Shown: positions 1-6,310 of the stretch, in pieces | Layout: each line of letters opens with the position of its first letter | Numbering within the stretch: position 1 is the stretch's first letter | Source: Chloroflexia bacterium | Lineage (GTDB): Bacteria; Chloroflexota; Chloroflexia; Thermomicrobiales; JALYUS01 | Length of the DNA: 11,734 bases | Reading direction: 5' to 3' | NCBI GenBank assembly: GCA_025928215.1 | Contig: JAICJW010000109.1 | Span: 1 to 11,734, forward strand | The notes under the pieces: generated by a model | Told to the model about the DNA's origin: nothing | Seen by the model: the letters and a program-made list of their open reading frames with translations, nothing else | The model's database searches: none | Made by a program: the position numbers and the translations under genes

Positions 1-1
1 C

Positions 2-790
2 GCTGGCAAGGACGCCTTCGAGTTCGTCTCGCAGTCCACCGATGGTGGGGCGGGCTGGTCCACGCCGCGGCCCGTCGCCGGGCCGGTCACGCAGCCCGGG
101 GTCATTGATCCAGTGGCTGGCCGACCAGTGATTGATGGCGTTGCCGGTGCGCGGAGCGACCTCGCTCCGGCACCGAGTGTTGACATCGCGAATGGCGCGC
201 CGACGGGTGCCGATGCCACGGATCGGATCGTCATGTCCTATGTCAGTGGGACACTCGCCGCGCCGCATGTCTACTTCACCGAGTCAACGGACCGTGCCGC
301 GAACTGGTCTACTCCGCGGGCGATCGAGACCACCGGCGACCGGGGACTCTTCACCGCGCCCGCGATCTCACCAAACGGCACGGACGTCTACGTCGTCTAC
401 AACGCCTTCACGACGCCCTATCAGACGACGACCGCCACACCGCGCTCACTGATCGGCGTGGTGCTGCATGCCGACGTCCTGGCGACCGGGGCGACGGGGG
501 GCTTCTCGTCGCTGCACCGCAGCCCACCAGGCGATCCACGCGGCTCCAGCGCGAATGCCCTCGGGGATGAATTCCTGGGCGACTACGTCTACGCCGCAGC
601 GACGCGGACGTACGGGGCAGCCGTCTGGAACGATGCACGCAACGCCGCCGACTGTCCGGCAATCGACGCGTGGCGGATGAGTTTGCAAACGGGCGAGTCA
701 ATGCCGCGACCGGCGCCGCAGCATGACTGTCCGGCGAACTTCGGCAACTCGGATATCTACGGCGGCTCGTACACCGACCCAACGCCATAG
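2..790 (+). CDS. Sialidase-like (BNR/Asp-box) protein, C-terminal part
   Basis: The reading frame is open from base 2 to the TAG at 788-790, so this is the last 262 codons of a gene that begins outside the window. Two Asp-box-like motifs are visible: STDGGAGW near residues 12-19, and STDRAANW followed by STPR further on. Each precedes Trp-Ser-Thr-Pro, as in repeated blades of sialidase-type beta-propellers. The segment DEFLGDYVYAAA followed by AVWNDAR resembles the last blade of exo-alpha-sialidase-like secreted proteins. Such proteins are usually exported and bind or cleave glycans, but the catalytic arginines and the signal peptide cannot be judged from this fragment. Two cysteines near the end (in ADCPAID and HDCPANF) could form a disulfide. 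The fold is fairly certain; glycosidase activity is not. Confidence 0.72.
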   Translation, partial: AGKDAFEFVSQSTDGGAGWSTPRPVAGPVTQPGVIDPVAGRPVIDGVAGARSDLAPAPSVDIANGAPTGADATDRIVMSYVSGTLAAPHVYFTESTDRAANWSTPRAIETTGDRGLFTAPAISPNGTDVYVVYNAFTTPYQTTTATPRSLIGVVLHADVLATGATGGFSSLHRSPPGDPRGSSANALGDEFLGDYVYAAATRTYGAAVWNDARNAADCPAIDAWRMSLQTGESMPRPAPQHDCPANFGNSDIYGGSYTDPTP

Positions 791-822
791 GATCGGAAAG
801 AGGCGACTGCCGCAGTTGAGCA

Positions 823-860
823 AGGGAGGCGCCCAGGAGCGCCTCCTTCCCTTCCCTCGA
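823..860 (+). terminator. Probable terminator of the sialidase-like gene
   Basis: About 33 nt after the stop there is a perfect 8-bp stem, GGAGGCGC (825-832) with GCGCCTCC (839-846), closing a 6-nt loop. Two further pairs (A-U and G-U) extend it outward. A pyrimidine-rich tail follows, but without a real T-run, so it may be only partly factor-independent. Confidence 0.5.
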
Positions 861-930
861 ATACGTGCCGTGCCAGTCTGACGTGCTCGGCGCAGACGAA
901 GGCTTCGTCATGAGCGCGGCAGTGAGATAT

Positions 931-959
931 TTGCCAAAGAGGTCGCGAATCGGTACGAT
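931..959 (+). promoter_or_regulatory. Sigma-70-type promoter for the MFS gene
   Basis: TTGCCA (931-936, five of six matches to TTGACA) is separated by exactly 17 nt from TACGAT (954-959, four of six matches to TATAAT). Transcription would start near 966, giving a leader of about 200 nt before the MFS start codon. This assignment is by consensus only. Confidence 0.5.
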
Positions 960-965
960 CTCCGC

Positions 966-1166
966 CGGAGGGAGCCGAAATGCACCGGATATTCGCTGAG
1001 CGGCACTGGCTCAGCCGGAGACACGCACAAACATTCACGATCGCCGCGTATCCCCCTGAAGTGCCTGGATACGCGGCAGGATATTGACGGCACGGCCTCA
1101 TGCCATGCGCCCGCATGGCAGCCGTGACGTTGCGCTCCTGCCAGATTATTGGAGGAGCGTCGCACC
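966..1166 (+). promoter_or_regulatory. Structured 5' leader with a sequestered ribosome-binding site
   Basis: Four hairpins can be drawn in the roughly 200-nt leader: 995-1000/1010-1015 (6 bp); 1043-1053/1067-1077 (perfect 11 bp); 1091-1096/1121-1126 enclosing 1101-1108/1113-1120 (6 + 8 bp); and CGCTCCT (1133-1139) with AGGAGCG (1153-1159), which covers the Shine-Dalgarno GGAGGA (1151-1156). GGCAGG (1075-1080) could instead pair with CCTGCC (1137-1142), which would break both the 11-bp stem and the SD-blocking stem. This matches the logic of a translational switch. It does not match a riboswitch class I recognise. The region from 791 to 1166 holds no credible gene. Confidence 0.4.
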
Positions 1167-2411
1167 ATGCAGCATTCACCGGAAGGTATCGAGGAGGCGA
1201 TCGCCGCGACCGCCGTTGCTGCGCCCGTCGCGCGCTGGCGGCTCCTGCCCTTTATCGCCTTCCAATTGCTCACCGCCGGGACATTCACCTCGTCTATCTG
1301 GGTGCTCTGGCTCCTGCATCGCGGCTACGCGCTGGGGCAGATCGGCATTGCGGAGGCGTGCTACCACATCGCGAAGGTCGCGCTCGAGGTGCCAACGGGT
1401 GCCTTCGCGGACACCATCGGGCGGAAGTGGAGCCTCGCTCTCTCGGCGCTTGCCGTGACGGTCGCGACTGCCCTCACCTGGTGGTCGCCCGTCTTCGCCG
1501 TCGTGATGGTCGCGCTGCTGATTGATGGCGCGTCTGGCTCGTTCCGCTATGGCGCGGATCAGGCGTACCTCTTCGACGCGCTGAAAGATGAGGGGCGGTC
1601 GCATGGCTTCGTCCGCATCCTCGCCAATGTGCTCGCCGCGTCATACTTCGTCGCCGCGCTGATGAGTTGGGCGGGCGCGTGGCTCTCGGAGTGGTCGTAC
1701 GCGTGGCCGTTCAGCCTCAACATCGCGGCGGCGCTCATTACCGGCATTCTCGCCTCCCTCTTACCGGAACGGCCCCGCACGGCGAAGCAGCGAACATCCG
1801 GCGGCGTGTATCGTAGGTTGCGCACCGGCATTCGCACCGTGCGGGAGCGGCCGGTGCTGCTTCGCCTGGTGCTCTTCGCGGCCTTCTTCTTCACGGCGAA
1901 CACGCTGGGGAACATCTACCTGCAATCCGTCCTCAAAGGGCACGGCTTCGCCAATGGCACGATCGGCCTGACGCTCGGTATCTCCGGCATCGTCAGCGCG
2001 GCGGCGACATGGCTCGGCGGGCGGCTGCCGGCGGGGTGGCGGGCATGGACGCCGTTTATGCTCCTCGTCATGGCGACCGCGCTTGGGACGGTTTTTCAGG
2101 GGCTGGCGTGGGTGCCACTCGTGCTCGTCGGGCTGGGGATGCGCGAGGTGGCAATCGGCATCTTCGAACCGCTCTTCTCGACGTGGACGAACGACGAAGC
2201 GCCCACGGAGGCCCGCGCGACCGTACTCTCGCTCTCCGAATTCGGCTTCAGCGTGACGATGGTCTGGTCCTTCCCGCTCACCGGCCTGCTCGCCGACCGC
2301 GCCGGCTGGGGCGTCGCGTACGGCGCGGTCGCGGTGGTGCTGCTTGTCGTGATCGGCGCGGTGCTCCTGATCGGGAGAGGCAACCCGGTTGCGCCTTCCG
2401 CGACAGGCTGA
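1167..2411 (+). CDS. MFS transporter, probable drug or metabolite exporter
   Basis: A 414-residue membrane protein with about 12 hydrophobic segments, the usual size of a major facilitator. The motif EVPTGAFADTIGRKWS (residues 74-89) is the MFS motif A in the loop between TM2 and TM3. RYGADQAYLFDAL followed by KDEGR (near 127-144) is typical of the subgroup around macrolide and tetracycline-type efflux proteins. A basic cytoplasmic loop rich in Arg (about 203-230) separates the two six-helix halves. The ATG at 1167 is chosen because GGAGGA lies 10 nt upstream; a TTG at 1149 would add six residues but has no ribosome-binding site. It is transcribed alone from its own promoter, behind a long structured leader. 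Substrate is unknown; export is inferred from the family. Confidence 0.85.
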   Translation: MQHSPEGIEEAIAATAVAAPVARWRLLPFIAFQLLTAGTFTSSIWVLWLLHRGYALGQIGIAEACYHIAKVALEVPTGAFADTIGRKWSLALSALAVTVATALTWWSPVFAVVMVALLIDGASGSFRYGADQAYLFDALKDEGRSHGFVRILANVLAASYFVAALMSWAGAWLSEWSYAWPFSLNIAAALITGILASLLPERPRTAKQRTSGGVYRRLRTGIRTVRERPVLLRLVLFAAFFFTANTLGNIYLQSVLKGHGFANGTIGLTLGISGIVSAAATWLGGRLPAGWRAWTPFMLLVMATALGTVFQGLAWVPLVLVGLGMREVAIGIFEPLFSTWTNDEAPTEARATVLSLSEFGFSVTMVWSFPLTGLLADRAGWGVAYGAVAVVLLVVIGAVLLIGRGNPVAPSATG

Positions 2412-2413
2412 CG

Positions 2414-2438
2414 CCTGCCACCACCAGCAGGGTGTTTT
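2414..2438 (+). terminator. Weak hairpin between convergent genes
   Basis: CCTGC (2414-2418) can pair with GCAGG (2427-2431), followed by GTGTTTTA on the plus strand. It lies in the 25-nt gap between the MFS stop and the stop of the convergent monooxygenase-like gene. An overlapping 5-bp alternative (2404-2408/2413-2417) exists. The stem is short, so this is only a possible terminator. Confidence 0.25.
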
Positions 2439-2766
2439 ATGTCAGATCGTCCGGTGCGACGACGACGGTGAAGTGCTGCGCTGTGGTATCGAAATCGCGG
2501 AGGACGGCGTGCGCTTCCTCGGAGATGACGGCGGTTTCATACTGTTCGCCAGCGAAAGCACGAACCGCGTCCAGCGAATCGAAGAGCGTCAGCGTGACAA
2601 ATTCCGCGCCCTCCGCATCGTCACGCCGGAGGAGAAATGCGCCCCGGCATCCCGCCACATCGTGCAATTCGGGCAGGACGACATCGCGAAAGACTGCCTC
2701 ATACCCATCCGCTTGGTCGCGGTTCGTCCGGCCACGCCACATCCGCCCGATCCCGTTCTCGACCAT
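2437..2766 (-). CDS. Antibiotic-biosynthesis-monooxygenase (ABM)-like protein
   Basis: A 109-residue protein with the layout of a dimeric alpha/beta-barrel (ferredoxin-like) ABM-domain protein: IGRMWRGRTNRDQADGYEAV at the start, then GCRGAFLLRR and EFVTLTLFDSLDAVRAFAGE, ending in a strand with FTVVVAP. Members include small cofactor-free monooxygenases, heme-degrading enzymes and many proteins of unknown function; no residue here settles the reaction. The ATG at 2766 is preferred because GGAG lies 5 nt upstream, whereas the in-frame ATG at 2787 has no Shine-Dalgarno. It follows the VIT-type transporter on the same strand after a 120-nt gap containing a strong hairpin, so it may be transcribed separately. 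Confidence 0.7.
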   Translation of the reverse strand: MVENGIGRMWRGRTNRDQADGYEAVFRDVVLPELHDVAGCRGAFLLRRDDAEGAEFVTLTLFDSLDAVRAFAGEQYETAVISEEAHAVLRDFDTTAQHFTVVVAPDDLT

Positions 2767-2819
2767 TGCATCTCCCGCTTTCCGCATTGCTCTGTGCCAG
2801 CCTACGGTTAACAGCGTTA

Positions 2820-2850
2820 CCGCCCTTCATATCGTGATGACGAAGGGCGG
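2820..2850 (-). terminator. Strong hairpin after the VIT-type gene
   Basis: CCGCCCTTC (2820-2828) and GAAGGGCGG (2842-2850) form a perfect 9-bp inverted repeat with a 13-nt loop, 36 nt past the stop of the transporter. No T-run follows on either strand, so it could be a terminator of low quality, an RNA-stability hairpin or a regulatory site for the downstream gene. Confidence 0.4.
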
Positions 2851-2862
2851 CAATAATCCTCT

Positions 2863-2883
2863 CAGTCCCCAGTCCTCAGTCCT
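2863..2883. repeat. Tandem heptamer CAGTCC(C/T), three copies
   Basis: Three adjacent 7-nt units are present: CAGTCCC (2863-2869), CAGTCCT (2870-2876) and CAGTCCT (2877-2883). They end three bases before the stop codon of the transporter gene. The first unit is a circular permutation of the CCCCAGT heptamer known from short tandemly repeated repetitive (STRR) sequences of cyanobacteria. No function can be read from the sequence. Confidence 0.6.
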
Positions 2884-2886
2884 TCG

Positions 2887-3804
2887 TCACGCGTTGCCGA
2901 TCAGCACACCGGCGACGAAGACGAGCGCGCCACCGACGACGACCTGAATCGCGGAGAGAATGAACCGCGCGCCGAAGTACTTCGTGCGAATCAGGGAAAT
3001 GGCGATCAGTTCAATACCGACAACGATGTAGGCGAGCGTGAGGGCAACCGTGAGGTTCGCAATCAAGAAGGGGAGGGCGTGGCCGACGCCGCCGACGAAC
3101 GTCATGCCGCCGGTGATCGCGCCACGGCCAATCGGATGGCCGCGCCCGGTCAGCACGCCGTCGTCCGAGAGCGCCTCCGCGAAGCCCATGCTGATCGCCG
3201 CGCCGACCGCCGCCGCGAGGCCGACGAGCAGCGTTTGCGTGTGGTTGTGGGTCGCAAAAGCGGCAGCGAAGAGCGGCGCGAGCGTCGAGACCGAGCCGTC
3301 CATCAGCCCGACAAGCCCCGGCTGGACGACCTTGAGGAGGAACGCGTTGTCTTTATCCTTCTGCGTCGTTTCGGCTTGCGTCATCGTATCCGCTGCGGCG
3401 CCCTCAGGGGCGGGGGGTGCGGCGGCGGACGGTTTCGCGTCGGGCGCGGCGTGCGGGATCGTTACGCGATCCGGCTGAATGCTGATCCGCCCAACGCGCT
3501 GCAGGGCGGTCGTCGGCACAAAATAGGGCTTGCCGTCGAGTCTCCCAACGGTTTGAAGGTGCGTTCTGCTGGCGTGATCCTCGGTTTCCGGGCGGTGCAG
3601 GGCGGGCCGGAGCAGATTTGCCACCGCCTCGACCCGGTCACGGCTCGTCCGGCGCGGATCATAGCGGAGGGCGAGCGAGTTGTCCTTCGGGTCCAGTTCG
3701 ACGCCCGTGATGCCGTCGTTGGCAAGCAGCGCATCGAGGACGAGCGCGCCGCAGCGTGGCAGCACATCGTCGCTGGGAGAAGGCGCAGTCTGGGAATTCA
3801 TCAT
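2887..3804 (-). CDS. VIT1/CCC1-family iron/manganese transporter with an N-terminal HMA-like domain
   Basis: A 305-residue protein in two parts. Residues about 154-305 form the membrane domain: QPGLVGLMDGSVSTLAPLFA, ISMGFAEALSDDG (with the Met and Glu positions used for metal in the VIT family), GRGHPIGRGAITGGMTFVGG, and three more hydrophobic helices ending in GGALVFVAGVLIGNA. The family moves Fe2+ or Mn2+ out of the cytoplasm. Residues about 16-70 (from ALVLDALL through GVELDPKDNSLALRYDP) look like a ferredoxin-like HMA fold that lacks the metal-binding CxxC. An Ala/Pro-rich linker (about 120-150) joins the two. Three ATGs lie in a row at 3801-3807; AGAGG 7 nt upstream favours 3804. Upstream frame to 3912 is open but has no supporting start. 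A promoter lies at 3890-3919. Confidence 0.82.
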   Translation of the reverse strand: MMNSQTAPSPSDDVLPRCGALVLDALLANDGITGVELDPKDNSLALRYDPRRTSRDRVEAVANLLRPALHRPETEDHASRTHLQTVGRLDGKPYFVPTTALQRVGRISIQPDRVTIPHAAPDAKPSAAAPPAPEGAAADTMTQAETTQKDKDNAFLLKVVQPGLVGLMDGSVSTLAPLFAAAFATHNHTQTLLVGLAAAVGAAISMGFAEALSDDGVLTGRGHPIGRGAITGGMTFVGGVGHALPFLIANLTVALTLAYIVVGIELIAISLIRTKYFGARFILSAIQVVVGGALVFVAGVLIGNA

Positions 3805-3889
3805 CATTTCGCCTCTTATCTTCCTGAGGGGCAATACGCGGCGCGCTTGGCAGCAACGCGCCCGAACCGGCGTTCGCAATTCTCTCGCT

Positions 3890-3919
3890 ATTGTCGGTCT
3901 TCGTGACGGCAAATGTCAA
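3890..3919 (-). promoter_or_regulatory. Promoter for the VIT-type transporter
   Basis: On the minus strand a perfect TTGACA (plus 3914-3919) is followed after 18 nt by GACAAT (plus 3890-3895, four of six matches to TATAAT). The start of transcription would be near 3882, about 78 nt before the chosen start codon. Confidence 0.5.
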
Positions 3920-3935
3920 GGTGAAGCGAAGGAAA

Positions 3936-3948
3936 TTAGTCCGGCTAA
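3936..3948. promoter_or_regulatory. TTAG-N5-CTAA palindrome upstream of the metal transporter
   Basis: TTAG (3936-3939) and CTAA (3945-3948) flank TCCGG. The half-sites resemble the ends of DtxR/IdeR/MntR-family operators, which often control iron or manganese transport genes. It lies about 17 nt upstream of the -35 hexamer. The match is short, so the call rests mainly on the neighbouring gene. Confidence 0.25.
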
Positions 3949-4024
3949 ATCTCTTTACCGATTCCCTTTCGCCTCCCTCTTTTTATTCCCCAAGAAGCAT
4001 AAAACTAATACACCTTCCGGTTGC

Positions 4025-4084
4025 GAAACCCCGTCGCGCACGCAGGTTTCACACTCTCGCCTGTGTTCCGATCGGTGATCGGAA
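4025..4084. repeat. Two inverted repeats in the 650-bp intergenic region
   Basis: GAAACC (4025-4030) pairs with GGTTTC (4045-4050). Just after it, TTCCGATC (4066-4073) and GATCGGAA (4077-4084) form a perfect 8-bp stem with a 3-nt loop. They lie upstream of the larC-like remnant on the plus strand and could be part of its former leader. No function is assigned. Confidence 0.45.
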
Positions 4085-4107
4085 GCGTAGCGTTGTCGAG
4101 GGACGCG

Positions 4108-4325
4108 GTGATCCTCTATCTCGATTGCAGCCGTGGAATCAGCGCGGGGCTTGTCCTCGGCGCGCTGCTCGAAAACGGGCGGGTGCCGCTTGCAGTGCGC
4201 ACCTGGGGCGGCGGTATGCTCGCGCGTCTCCCCGAAGCGGAGGCGATGGTAGGTGGCGATCACTCGACGAGAGGCGAAGGGCATTGCGGGCTGCTTCGTC
4301 TCCCTTGACGAAGGCATTGCTCGCA
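4108..4325 (+). pseudogene. Remnant resembling the N-terminus of LarC (nickel-pincer cofactor chelatase)
   Basis: From a GTG at 4108, with GAGGGA a few bases upstream, the frame reads ILYLDCSRGISAGLVLGALL. Intact LarC (DUF111) proteins begin with a pattern like ILYLDCFSGISGDMxLGALLDLG, so most positions agree, but the conserved GDM is replaced. The frame ends at 4308 after unrelated residues. In another frame, 4253-4318 reads AITRREAKGIAGCFVSLDEG, which fits the next conserved LarC stretch (GIAG followed by a beta strand). A frameshift around 4230-4255 would join the two. LarC inserts nickel into the lactate-racemase cofactor. Nothing LarC-like is seen after about 4325, so the remainder is deleted. 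This is recognition by eye without an alignment; a chance match remains possible. Confidence 0.4.
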
Positions 4326-4339
4326 GGATGTTCGTCAAG
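4304..4339. repeat. 9-bp inverted repeat downstream of the ketosynthase
   Basis: CTTGACGAA (4304-4312) and TTCGTCAAG (4331-4339) are perfect complements with an 18-nt loop. It is about 115 nt beyond the ketosynthase stop on the minus strand and is not followed by a T-run, so it is a doubtful terminator. Confidence 0.35.
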
Positions 4340-4359
4340 CGACGCACCGGTAATCGCGC

Positions 4360-4375
4360 GGGTATATGGGTATAT
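4360..4375. repeat. Tandem GGGTATAT, two copies
   Basis: GGGTATAT occurs twice in direct succession (4360-4367 and 4368-4375) in the non-coding stretch after the ketosynthase stop. It is AT-richer than its surroundings. No promoter or gene fits it clearly. Confidence 0.4.
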
Positions 4376-4453
4376 TCCGCCGTGAACGCATCAATGTCTG
4401 TCACCCCGCTGGCGAGCGCCCGATTCGCCATCACAAAGAGCACGTCGGCATCG

Positions 4454-5701
4454 TTAGCCGTCGTAGCGACCGAAAATGAGGCTGGCGTTCATGCCGCCGA
4501 AGCCGAAGGAGTTGGAGAGGATGGTGCGATAGTCGCCCTCGCGCGGGCCTTCGGGAACGTAGTCGAGGTCGCAGCCGGGGCCGGGTATTTCCAGGTTGGT
4601 CGTGCCGGGGATGCGGCGATGAGTGAGGGCGAGGGCGCAGAGCGCCGCCTCGATGGCGCCGGACGCGCCGAGGGAATGCGCGGTCATTCCCTTTGTGCCA
4701 GAGACGGGGATGCGGTACGCATGATCGCCGAAGACATCGCGGATGGATTTCGTCTCCGTCGCGTCGTTGAGCGGCGTGCTGCTCGCATGGGCATTGATGT
4801 AGTCAATCTGCTCCGGCGCGAGATCGGCGGTGGCGAGGGCCTGCCGCATCGCGCGGGCGGTATGGATGCCCTCCGGGTGGGGCGCGGTCATGTGGTGGGC
4901 GTCGTTCGTCGTCGCGTAGCCGAGCACTTCGCCGTAGATCTGCGCGCCGCGCGCCACCGCATGCGCCTCCGTCTCCAGGATCAACACCGCCGCGCCCTCG
5001 CCCATCACGAAGCCGTCCCGCTCCGCGTCGAAGGGGCGCGAGGCGCGTGCGGGGTCATCATTGCGTGTGGACATCGCCTTGATGATCGAGAATGAGCCGA
5101 AGGTGAGTGGATAGAGCGGCGCTTCCGACCCGCCGGCGAAGACGACATCGACAAAGCCGTCTTGCAGGAGCCGCCATGCCTCGCCAATCGCGATCGCGCC
5201 GGAGGCGCAGCCGTTCGCGTTGGAGACCGTTGGGCCGGTGACGCCGAGTTCGATTGCCACATTCGATGACGATGCGCCGCCAAAGACGGAGAGGGCGAGC
5301 GCGGGGTTGACGGCGCGGATGCCCTCATGGACGTATTTCTCGTGCTGCGTCTCTGCGTACCCGATGCCCCCCAATGCGCTGCCGATGTAGATCGCCGTCC
5401 GCTCGCAGATCTGCGGCGTGAGCGAGAGGTGGGCATCCTCCACGGCGAGCAGGCTGGCGGCGAGTGAGAATTGCGCGAAGCGATCCAGCCGGCTCTCGCG
5501 CCGCTTATCCATATAGGCGAGCGGATCGAAATCATCAATCTGTCCGGCGACGCGGGAGCGGAAGGATGAGGCATCGAAGCGTGTCAGACAGCGCACGGCG
5601 CTCTCGTTGCGCATCGCACCCTCCCAGAGTGCCGCCCGGCCCGTGCCGATCGTCGTCACAGCCCCGATGCCGGTAATGAGGACGCGCGTTCGGTTAGCCA
5701 C
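4454..5701 (-). CDS. Beta-ketoacyl-ACP synthase, FabF/KAS II-like
   Basis: A 415-residue ketosynthase of normal KAS II length. The Cys-His-His triad is present: Cys165 in NANGCASGAIAIGEA, His305 in INAHASSTPLND, His342 in GTKGMTAHSLGASG with the conserved Lys337; NSFGFGGMN closes the active site near 397-405. These catalyse decarboxylative Claisen condensation of acyl chains with malonyl-ACP. Two signature positions are atypical: HAS where FabF usually has HGT, and NGCASG around the nucleophile, which suggests a specialised rather than housekeeping enzyme. The start is a GTG that overlaps the last 8 nt of the SRPBCC gene, so translation is coupled. It is the last gene of a four-gene operon with a methyltransferase, flavin reductase and cyclase-like protein, which points to a dedicated acyl or polyketide product. 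No acyl carrier protein is present here. Confidence 0.88.
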   Translation of the reverse strand: MANRTRVLITGIGAVTTIGTGRAALWEGAMRNESAVRCLTRFDASSFRSRVAGQIDDFDPLAYMDKRRESRLDRFAQFSLAASLLAVEDAHLSLTPQICERTAIYIGSALGGIGYAETQHEKYVHEGIRAVNPALALSVFGGASSSNVAIELGVTGPTVSNANGCASGAIAIGEAWRLLQDGFVDVVFAGGSEAPLYPLTFGSFSIIKAMSTRNDDPARASRPFDAERDGFVMGEGAAVLILETEAHAVARGAQIYGEVLGYATTNDAHHMTAPHPEGIHTARAMRQALATADLAPEQIDYINAHASSTPLNDATETKSIRDVFGDHAYRIPVSGTKGMTAHSLGASGAIEAALCALALTHRRIPGTTNLEIPGPGCDLDYVPEGPREGDYRTILSNSFGFGGMNASLIFGRYDG

Positions 5702-6296
5702 GCAAAGCCCCCACCCCCCACTGCCCAGAGGGCACCTGCTCCTCCGCCATGCGGGAGAGGGGAGATTGCATCACTATTCGCGTCTCTTTTTCCCCCTCTC
5801 CATTACGACGGAGAGGGGGGCGGGGGGTGCGGTTTTCTTCCACCATCGCCTGAATGCAGGTGAGTGTCCGGCGGGCGATGGCGTCCACGAAGAAGTGGCC
5901 GACGATCCGGCGCGCGATGAACGAGCCGATCAGCGGCCACTTCAACGTGAATTCGTGCGTGATCGTGACGCGCGTCGCGTCGCTCTCGGATGTGAGGAGC
6001 CAGTGGACATCCATCCCTTTTGTGAAGCCGCCGATATGCACGAAGTGGAGTAGGCCGGTCGCCACATTGCTCTCCAGGGTCGTCTTCCACCCGACCGGGA
6101 TTTTGCCGAACGGCAGGAGTCGCCATGCCTTCATCGTTGCGACCGTATGCGTCGCGCCATCCGGTCGCACCGTCCGCTGCGTCAGCAGCACCGAGCGATA
6201 GTGCGGCAGGATCAAGGGCCAGTCCTCAATCGCGGCGCCGAGCGCGAAGATGTATTCTCGTGGTCCCCTCATCAGCATGCTTGTCTCGGTATACAA
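5694..6296 (-). CDS. SRPBCC (polyketide cyclase/START-like) protein
   Basis: A 200-residue protein whose first 152 residues look like a SRPBCC fold: YTETSMLMRGPREYIFALG, EDWPLILPHYRSV, GWKTTLE, then VTITHEFTLKWPLIGSFIA and a long C-terminal helix. The family binds hydrophobic ligands in a deep cavity and includes polyketide aromatase/cyclases and COQ10-like quinone-binding proteins. A TTG at 6296 is chosen because it keeps the usual ETS strand and has GGAAGG 4 nt upstream; the ATGs at 6278 and 6272 would cut into that strand, and the open frame up to 6494 runs antisense-like through the reductase gene. The last 48 residues (from about 155) are Arg/Pro/Gly-rich and are encoded by two copies of a GC-rich hairpin repeat, so the tail is probably an accretion. 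It lies between the flavin reductase and the ketosynthase. Confidence 0.75.
   Translation of the reverse strand: MYTETSMLMRGPREYIFALGAAIEDWPLILPHYRSVLLTQRTVRPDGATHTVATMKAWRLLPFGKIPVGWKTTLESNVATGLLHFVHIGGFTKGMDVHWLLTSESDATRVTITHEFTLKWPLIGSFIARRIVGHFFVDAIARRTLTCIQAMVEENRTPRPPLRRNGEGEKETRIVMQSPLSRMAEEQVPSGQWGVGALRG
5702..5765. repeat. GC-rich hairpin repeat, copy 1 (degenerate)
   Basis: The stretch contains CTCCGC paired with GCGGGAG around the loop CAT and continues into GAGAGGGG. On the minus strand it encodes the last residues of the SRPBCC protein. It shares the core CCCTCTCC(C)G...C(G)GAG with the copies at 5791-5832 and 6311-6358. Confidence 0.45.
5791..5832. repeat. GC-rich hairpin repeat, copy 2
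   Basis: CCCCCTCTCC (5792-5801) and GGAGAGGGGG (5810-5819) form a perfect 10-bp stem with an 8-nt loop, followed by a G-rich flank to 5832. It is translated in the SRPBCC tail. The 16 nt at 5817-5832 occur identically at 3407-3422, inside the Ala/Pro linker of the VIT-type transporter. Confidence 0.65.
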
Positions 6297-6310
6297 AAAG
6301 CCTTCCCTTC

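Noticed and set aside
757..1179. Minus-strand open frames opposite the MFS leader
   Set aside because: No ribosome-binding site, no recognisable domain, and overlap with the terminator, promoter and hairpins of the plus strand.
2009..2947. 312-codon plus-strand open frame across the MFS end and the ABM-like gene
   Set aside because: It is a frame-shifted shadow of the MFS gene joined to antisense of the ABM-like gene; residues are Arg/Ser/Thr-rich with no domain.
3955..4443. 162-codon minus-strand open frame after the ketosynthase
   Set aside because: Its first 35 residues look protein-like, but the rest is His/Arg/Glu-rich without a fold pattern, it has no ribosome-binding site, and it overlaps the larC-like remnant and the transporter's upstream region.
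5786..5819. T-run plus 10-bp hairpin as a terminator
   Set aside because: The T-run is on the 5' side of the stem for the plus strand and becomes A-rich on the minus strand, so it cannot act as an intrinsic terminator of the operon.
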